Shown here: in pieces, positions 59,605 through 64,000 of the stretch | Numbering within the stretch: the first letter of the stretch is position 1 | How the letters are laid out: each line of letters opens with the position of its first letter | Source of the DNA: Mycolicibacter nonchromogenicus | Lineage (GTDB): Bacteria; Actinomycetota; Actinomycetes; Mycobacteriales; Mycobacteriaceae | Direction: 5' to 3' | Length of the DNA: 64,000 nt | Assembly (NCBI RefSeq): GCF_002101775.1 | Contig: NZ_LQPI01000063.1 | Span: forward strand, 1-64,000 | Made by a program: the position numbers and the translations under genes | The notes under the pieces: model-generated | What the model was told of the DNA's origin: nothing | Database searches by the model: none | The model's input: only the letters and a program-made list of their open reading frames with translations

Positions 59605-61041
59605 ATGGCGGCGACACGGCGAATCGTCTCGGCGGCGATGGTGCCGGTCGTCGTGCTGGGAATGGTCGCCGCCGGCGAGGTCGCGTCGGCGAACGCGGCC
59701 ACCTGCAACGCCCCCGAGGCCAATGTCGAGCCGCCGCCGGGATCCCCGAGCACCGGCGCCGGCCAGTTGCCCACCGGTCGGCGGCCCCGCGGCACCAATG
59801 ATCAGGCGCCGCTGCCCAAACTGGGCCCGCTGATCGCCGCGCTGATCAACCCGAACGGCACAATCCGGCAGCAGGCCGCAGTGGTGCCACCGGCCCCGGC
59901 TCCCGGCGGTCAAGCCGTGCCGAACGTCGCGCAACCGGCCCAGCCCGTACCCGCCGTCGGCGCAGACCCGGGCCTGTCGACCGCCGATCCGGTCGGTGCC
60001 ATCGCCGGCGCCCAGACCTCGCTGGTGGAGTGGGTGACCGGGCCTAACAGCCCCAACCAGACCCTGCAGCGCTTCGGCGTCTCCGGCACCGACCTCGGAA
60101 TCCCCTGGGACAACGGCGATCCCGCCAACCGTCAGATCCTCATGGCGTTCGGTGACACCTTCGGCTACTGCCGTATCCAGGGCAAGCAATGGCGCCAGAA
60201 CGTGCTATTCCGCACCCAGGACAACAACCTGGCCGACGGGATCACCATCGCCCCGGCAGTCATGGGCAACAAGTACTCGGGATCGCCACTGCGGCAGGCC
60301 AATTTCTCCAAGCAGATCCTGCCCGCGGTGCAACTGGCCCCGCACCAGGAGGGCATGATCCCCACCGCCGCCATCGGGATCGCCGGCAACCAGTACATGA
60401 ATTTCATGTCCATCAAGCACTGGGGACGTGACGGCGAATGGTCCACCAACTACTCGGCGCTCGCAGTCTCCAACGACAACGGCGAAACCTGGGGCGTCTA
60501 CCCGGGAACGGTGCGTTCGACGTCGCAGGAGAACGTCCCGCGGGCACGATTCGTCCCCGGCAATGAGAAATTCCAGATGGGCGCGTTCCTGCGCGGCAAT
60601 GACGGCTACCTGTACTCCTATGGAACCCCGTCCGGCCGCGGCGGCTCGGCGTACCTGTCGCGGGTGCCCGAACGCAGCATTCCCGACCTCTCGACGTACC
60701 AGTACTGGAACGGCGACAGCGGATCGTGGGTGCCGGGCAACCCGGCCGCGGCGACGCCGGTGATTCCCGGCCCGGTGGGCGAGATGTCGGTGCAGTACAA
60801 CACCTACCTGCGGCAGTACCTGGCGCTGTACGGCAACGGCGGCAATGACGTGGTGGCTCGCACCGCGCCCACACCGCAGGGGCCGTGGAGCGCTGAGCAG
60901 ACGCTCATCCCCACCGGCCAGATTCCCGGCGGCATCTACGCGCCCTACGTACACCCTTGGTCGACGGGCAAGGACGTGTACTTCACGCTGTCGCTGTGGA
61001 ACGCCTACGACGTGATGCTGATGCACACGGTGCTGGGGTAG
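59605..61041 (+). CDS. Secreted DUF4185 protein, possible D-arabinan hydrolase
   Basis: A 478-residue exported protein: basic N-terminus, hydrophobic core (VPVVVLGMVAAGEV) and ANAA near the cleavage site. A Pro/Ala-rich spacer (about 30-125) precedes the DUF4185 domain, with FGDTFGYCR, NYSALAVSNDNGETW, PRARFVPGNEKFQMGAF and YAPYVHPW. DUF4185 members were recently assigned as endo-D-arabinanases (family GH183) acting on mycobacterial arabinan; this is recalled family knowledge. No operon partner is adjacent. Confidence 0.82.
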   Translation: MAATRRIVSAAMVPVVVLGMVAAGEVASANAATCNAPEANVEPPPGSPSTGAGQLPTGRRPRGTNDQAPLPKLGPLIAALINPNGTIRQQAAVVPPAPAPGGQAVPNVAQPAQPVPAVGADPGLSTADPVGAIAGAQTSLVEWVTGPNSPNQTLQRFGVSGTDLGIPWDNGDPANRQILMAFGDTFGYCRIQGKQWRQNVLFRTQDNNLADGITIAPAVMGNKYSGSPLRQANFSKQILPAVQLAPHQEGMIPTAAIGIAGNQYMNFMSIKHWGRDGEWSTNYSALAVSNDNGETWGVYPGTVRSTSQENVPRARFVPGNEKFQMGAFLRGNDGYLYSYGTPSGRGGSAYLSRVPERSIPDLSTYQYWNGDSGSWVPGNPAAATPVIPGPVGEMSVQYNTYLRQYLALYGNGGNDVVARTAPTPQGPWSAEQTLIPTGQIPGGIYAPYVHPWSTGKDVYFTLSLWNAYDVMLMHTVLG

Positions 61042-61054
61042 CCGCTCTCGCTGC

Positions 61055-62923
61055 TCAATTCCGTGACTCCACAACCTGCTCGGCCACCGCCAGTGCCAAT
61101 GCCATGATGGACACCTGCGGGTTGACCTCGGGGCAGCTGGGCAAGATGGAGGCATCGGCCACCCAGACTCCCTCGACGCCCCGCAGTCTTCCGTGCGCAT
61201 CGACCGGACAGAGTTGCTCGTCACTTCCGGCGGCAGCGGTACCGGTCGGGTGGAATGCGGCCAGATGAAGGCGTCGTGGATCGGACCGGCGCAGGACGTC
61301 ACTCAACTCGTCCATCGAGGAAACGGTGGGCGCCGAGGGAAGGCCGGTCAGGACCTCCACCGCGCCGGCGGCGAACAGCACACGGCCCATCGCCTCTAGG
61401 GCCCACACCAGCTTGGCCAGATCCCGATCGGTGATGGCATAGCGCAGCAGGGTCGGGCCCCGCGCCGATCGGACCACCCGACCGACGCCCTCGTCGGCCA
61501 CCATGGCGCCCACCGACGCGACATGGTGTGCGCGGTCGAGCCAGCCCAGGAGGTCACGGCCATAACCGGGAAACACCATCGACCCCATGCCGGGCGGGGT
61601 CGCGGTGGCCTCGATCAAAATGCCCTGCGAGTGGTGCAACTCTTCGACGGCGGCGCTTTGCAGCACCCCGCGCCAGGCGTACACCTCTTCCTCGAAACGG
61701 CCGGCCAGTGGGACCGACGGATGCAGGGCGAGATTGCGGCCGAGCCGGGGATGGCCGCCTAGGCGACTGCGCCAGAGCAGCCTTGGCGTTTCGGTGGCGC
61801 CACTGGCGACCACAACCGTCGGCGCGATCACCTCGAATTCCGAGCCGTCGGGCCGCAGTACCCGCACCCCGCGGGTACGTCCGCGGGCATGCAGCACCCG
61901 GGTCACGCGGGCGTGCGAAATGATTCGGGCGCCGGCACTGCACGCCTGGGGTAGCGCGTTGAGGTGCACCCCGAATTTCGCGTTGCGTGGGCAGCCCAGG
62001 GCGCATTGGCAGCAGCCCTCGCAGCCGGGGGCGTTGCGAGTGATCGGCCCGGCACGCCAGCCCAGGGCCGCCGCGCCTTGAAGCAGCAGAGAACCATTGC
62101 GGCCCATGATGTCCGAGGGAACCGGACCGACCTGCAGCGTCGCCTCAACGTCGTCGAGGAGCGGAGTCAGCACGCCCGGGTCGGCAAGGGCCAGACCGTA
62201 CTGATCTCGCCATCGCTGTTGCACCGCTTCCGGTGGTCGATAGCAAGTACCCGAATTCACCACGGTGGTGCCGCCGACCGCACGCCCGATGGGCAGCACG
62301 ACCGGCGGGCGGCCGAGCGCGATCGTTGCGCCCCCGCCGCGGTAGAGGCCCGCGTAGCGGTCCATCGGGTGTGTGTTGCGGAATTCTTCGGCGGTCCAGC
62401 GCCGGCCCTCCTCCAGCGCCACCGTGTCCAGGCCCGCGCGAGCCAGTGTGCGGGCGACCATAGCGCCGCCGGCACCGGATCCGACGACCACGGCATCGGC
62501 CCGGATCACCGCGGCAGCTTCGGCGGAGGTGGTGAGGGAAAGCGTTGCGTCGGGGCGCACCACGGGGGTGCGCTTTGCCTGCGCAATCAGTTCGTCGGCG
62601 TAGGCGTCAGCGCCGTTGGCCAGTAGAACAACCGCCTTGAGTCCGTCGACCGCTGTCTCGGTGGCTGCGCCCAGGCCGGCGATGCGGCGCAGTACGTCGG
62701 CTCGGGCTTCCGCAGAGAGACGACGCGACGTGTGACCAGTCCCGAGGTAGCTTCCTGCCGCCACCGACAGCAGCCCGGCGCGTACCGCCAACCGGGTTGA
62801 GGTCGGCAGCTGGCGGACATAGCGATCGACCCGCGTGACGAGCACAGCCGGTGGGGGGCCGCCGTACTCCTCGGGTAATAGGGCGGATCCGAACGCCGCC
62901 GCGGCGTGATCGGCGAGTTTCAC
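61055..62923 (-). CDS. GMC-type FAD oxidoreductase with Cys-rich motif (Rv0492c-like)
   Basis: A 622-residue GMC oxidoreductase. The GTG at 62923 overlaps the upstream stop (GTGA); the frame to 63316 is rejected. After a helical N-terminus the FAD-binding motif VVVGSGAGGAMVARTLARAG is near 145, IGRAVGGTTVVNSGTCYR follows, and the end has HPTGTAAAGSD and PEVNPQVSIMALALAVAEQV. A five-Cys cluster, PGCEGCCQCALGCPRNAK, lies near residue 295 and might bind iron-sulfur or zinc. Substrate may be a long-chain alcohol or sterol. Confidence 0.88.
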   Translation of the reverse strand: MKLADHAAAAFGSALLPEEYGGPPPAVLVTRVDRYVRQLPTSTRLAVRAGLLSVAAGSYLGTGHTSRRLSAEARADVLRRIAGLGAATETAVDGLKAVVLLANGADAYADELIAQAKRTPVVRPDATLSLTTSAEAAAVIRADAVVVGSGAGGAMVARTLARAGLDTVALEEGRRWTAEEFRNTHPMDRYAGLYRGGGATIALGRPPVVLPIGRAVGGTTVVNSGTCYRPPEAVQQRWRDQYGLALADPGVLTPLLDDVEATLQVGPVPSDIMGRNGSLLLQGAAALGWRAGPITRNAPGCEGCCQCALGCPRNAKFGVHLNALPQACSAGARIISHARVTRVLHARGRTRGVRVLRPDGSEFEVIAPTVVVASGATETPRLLWRSRLGGHPRLGRNLALHPSVPLAGRFEEEVYAWRGVLQSAAVEELHHSQGILIEATATPPGMGSMVFPGYGRDLLGWLDRAHHVASVGAMVADEGVGRVVRSARGPTLLRYAITDRDLAKLVWALEAMGRVLFAAGAVEVLTGLPSAPTVSSMDELSDVLRRSDPRRLHLAAFHPTGTAAAGSDEQLCPVDAHGRLRGVEGVWVADASILPSCPEVNPQVSIMALALAVAEQVVESRN

Positions 62924-63276
62924 GAAACGGAAGCCAGCGCGCCGGGGGAATGGCGCCGCCCGAGACGCCGACCCACCTTGAGGAACAGCGGATAGGTCGC
63001 GAAGATCGCCGCGGCGAGCGCATGCCCGCGCCATCCCAGTGACTCGGTGCGAAGCCGCAGAATCCCGCTGTTCCACATGAAGTCTCGGCCGTCGCGTGAG
63101 CCGAACGGCCGCCACATCATGCCCAGGCCGGGGACGTTGTTGTACAGCCCGAAGGACGCGCCGAAGAAGGTGCCCAGCACAGCGGCCTCGGCGAGATCGC
63201 GCTGCTCGGCGTCCACTTCGCGCTCGATCAAAACGCCGGCGGCGACCAGCATCGGTGGGTCCAGCAGAAAACTCAT
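62920..63276 (-). CDS. Small conserved protein (Rv0492A-like)
   Basis: A 118-residue protein starting MSFLLDPPMLVAAGVLIERE. One hydrophobic stretch (about 27-45) and a later HALAAAIFATYPLFLKVG suggest membrane contact. Coupled at both ends: its ATG overlaps the upstream stop and its stop overlaps the GMC start. No family is recognised beyond its place in the three-gene set; it may be an accessory subunit of the oxidoreductase. Confidence 0.75.
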   Translation of the reverse strand: MSFLLDPPMLVAAGVLIEREVDAEQRDLAEAAVLGTFFGASFGLYNNVPGLGMMWRPFGSRDGRDFMWNSGILRLRTESLGWRGHALAAAIFATYPLFLKVGRRLGRRHSPGALASVS

Positions 63277-64000
63277 CCGTGCATCCTTTCGTTGACGGCC
63301 GGCGCGGCATCGCCACGGAAGCCGATCTCGGCGTGGCCGGTTCCCAGCAATGACCAACTGCGATCGACAGTGCGGACGCCGCGCCGGCGGTGGCTGATCT
63401 CGACGTGGATGTCGGCCTGTTCGGTGTTGGTGCACACCGCGGTGGCGCCGTCGGGGTCCTGATAGCGCAGGCTGACGCAGCGGTCGGCGGGCTGATTCAC
63501 CCGTATTCGTATGTCGTGCTTGCCGATTCGTCCCTCCAATTGCCAATTTGGAAGATCGAGGGCGGTTCGGACCCGGATGGCCGGCAGGGTGCTGCCCGGC
63601 CAGTCCCGGCCGTCGGTGCGCAAGCGGATGAACGCCACGGGCCGCAGTGCACGCAGGCCCGGCCGCCGCGACACCGCGGTGACCACCTCCAGCGCGTCCG
63701 GTCCGCCGAGGTCGGCGTGGATCCAGCCCCACCGCTCGGCGTTTCCGTGACCGTAGATGTGCGACACCGCGCCGCGCCATCCGCTGATCTTGTGGGGAGT
63801 TCCGTTCACCGACAACGTTCCCCGAAATTCCGCGGCCGGCGCCAGTACCACCTGAGCGCCGGGCAGCAGCTCGCGCTCCCAGATGAACCGCGGGAAAGTC
63901 CACAGCGGCGGTCCGGGGTCGGTCCAGCGCAGGTCCCAGTCCATCGCACCGGCGCGCCCGACCAGGGAACCGGGCGCGACCCGACCACCCGCGCCCCGGT
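63273..64000 (-). CDS. Tocopherol-cyclase/CrtC-like lipocalin-fold protein, partial (Rv0493c-like)
   Basis: The frame is open to the right edge, so the N-terminus is missing; about 242 residues are visible. The sequence (TDPGPPLWTFPRFIWERELL, VNGTPHKISGWRGAVSHIYGH, ERWGWIHADLGG) fits the beta-rich double-lipocalin fold of tocopherol cyclase or hydroxyneurosporene-synthase-like proteins. An ATG at 63944 exists, but in-frame codons continue beyond it without a stop. First gene seen of the GMC operon. Confidence 0.75.
   Translation of the reverse strand, partial: RGAGGRVAPGSLVGRAGAMDWDLRWTDPGPPLWTFPRFIWERELLPGAQVVLAPAAEFRGTLSVNGTPHKISGWRGAVSHIYGHGNAERWGWIHADLGGPDALEVVTAVSRRPGLRALRPVAFIRLRTDGRDWPGSTLPAIRVRTALDLPNWQLEGRIGKHDIRIRVNQPADRCVSLRYQDPDGATAVCTNTEQADIHVEISHRRRGVRTVDRSWSLLGTGHAEIGFRGDAAPAVNERMHG

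Overview
The window is high-GC mycobacterial chromosome with a low-complexity PGRS gene, many lipoproteins, GTG starts and tightly overlapping operons. Gene order follows the M. tuberculosis block that I recall as Rv1233c to Rv1287 (lpqY-sugABC, corA, mdh, lpqZ, kgd, lprE, deaD, cyp130, udgB, a Rv1264-type cyclase, lprB/lprC, sbcCD-like pair, oppBCDA, carbonic anhydrase, cysDN), followed by a trio resembling Rv0492c-Rv0493c. Synteny is from memory of the families, not a search. The species is not identifiable; PGRS and PE-PPE modules carried on Sec-type signal peptides point to a Mycobacteriaceae lineage outside the tuberculosis complex.

Layout. 1-5743: membrane proteins, then the trehalose importer LpqY-SugABC with a Suppressor-of-fused-like gene as the last gene of the operon. 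5864-18625: CorA, malate dehydrogenase and malic enzyme, LpqZ, a short-chain dehydrogenase, the 2-oxoglutarate enzyme Kgd with an expanded Ala/Pro linker, a membrane protein, an MFS exporter and LprE. 18687-28331: DeaD and an acyltransferase, the cyp130-TetR operon, a FAD oxidase, a secreted PE-PPE hydrolase, UdgB and a luciferase-like oxidoreductase. 28333-36290: a PGRS aspartic protease lacking a PE domain, a Ddn-like protein, a HIT protein, a MalY-type PLP enzyme, an adenylyl cyclase and an Acg-like gene behind a DosR-like box. 36291-36604 is gene-free and holds a large hairpin. 36605-53184: a heterodimeric ABC exporter, LprB/LprC, a TetR/acyl-CoA-dehydrogenase divergon, SixA, the SbcD/SbcC-like pair and the oligopeptide importer OppBCDA. 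53369-58084: carbonic anhydrase and the sulfate-activation operon cysD-cysNC-cysQ followed by an Rrf2 regulator. 58135-64000: a VOC protein, an F420/flavin-type oxidoreductase, a DUF4185 secreted protein and a GMC oxidoreductase operon that leaves the window.

The most unusual content is (i) the PGRS aspartic protease whose PE domain is replaced by a Sec-like signal and a short new N-terminal segment, lying 2.1 kb from a PE-PPE hydrolase that also lacks PE; (ii) two families of short dispersed palindromic intergenic elements (pair at 23430 and 27168; trio at 5787, 11086 and 53232); (iii) the 78-bp hairpin at 36334; and (iv) several operator-like palindromes in divergent or upstream regions. 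No tRNA, rRNA, CRISPR array, complete insertion sequence or origin was seen.
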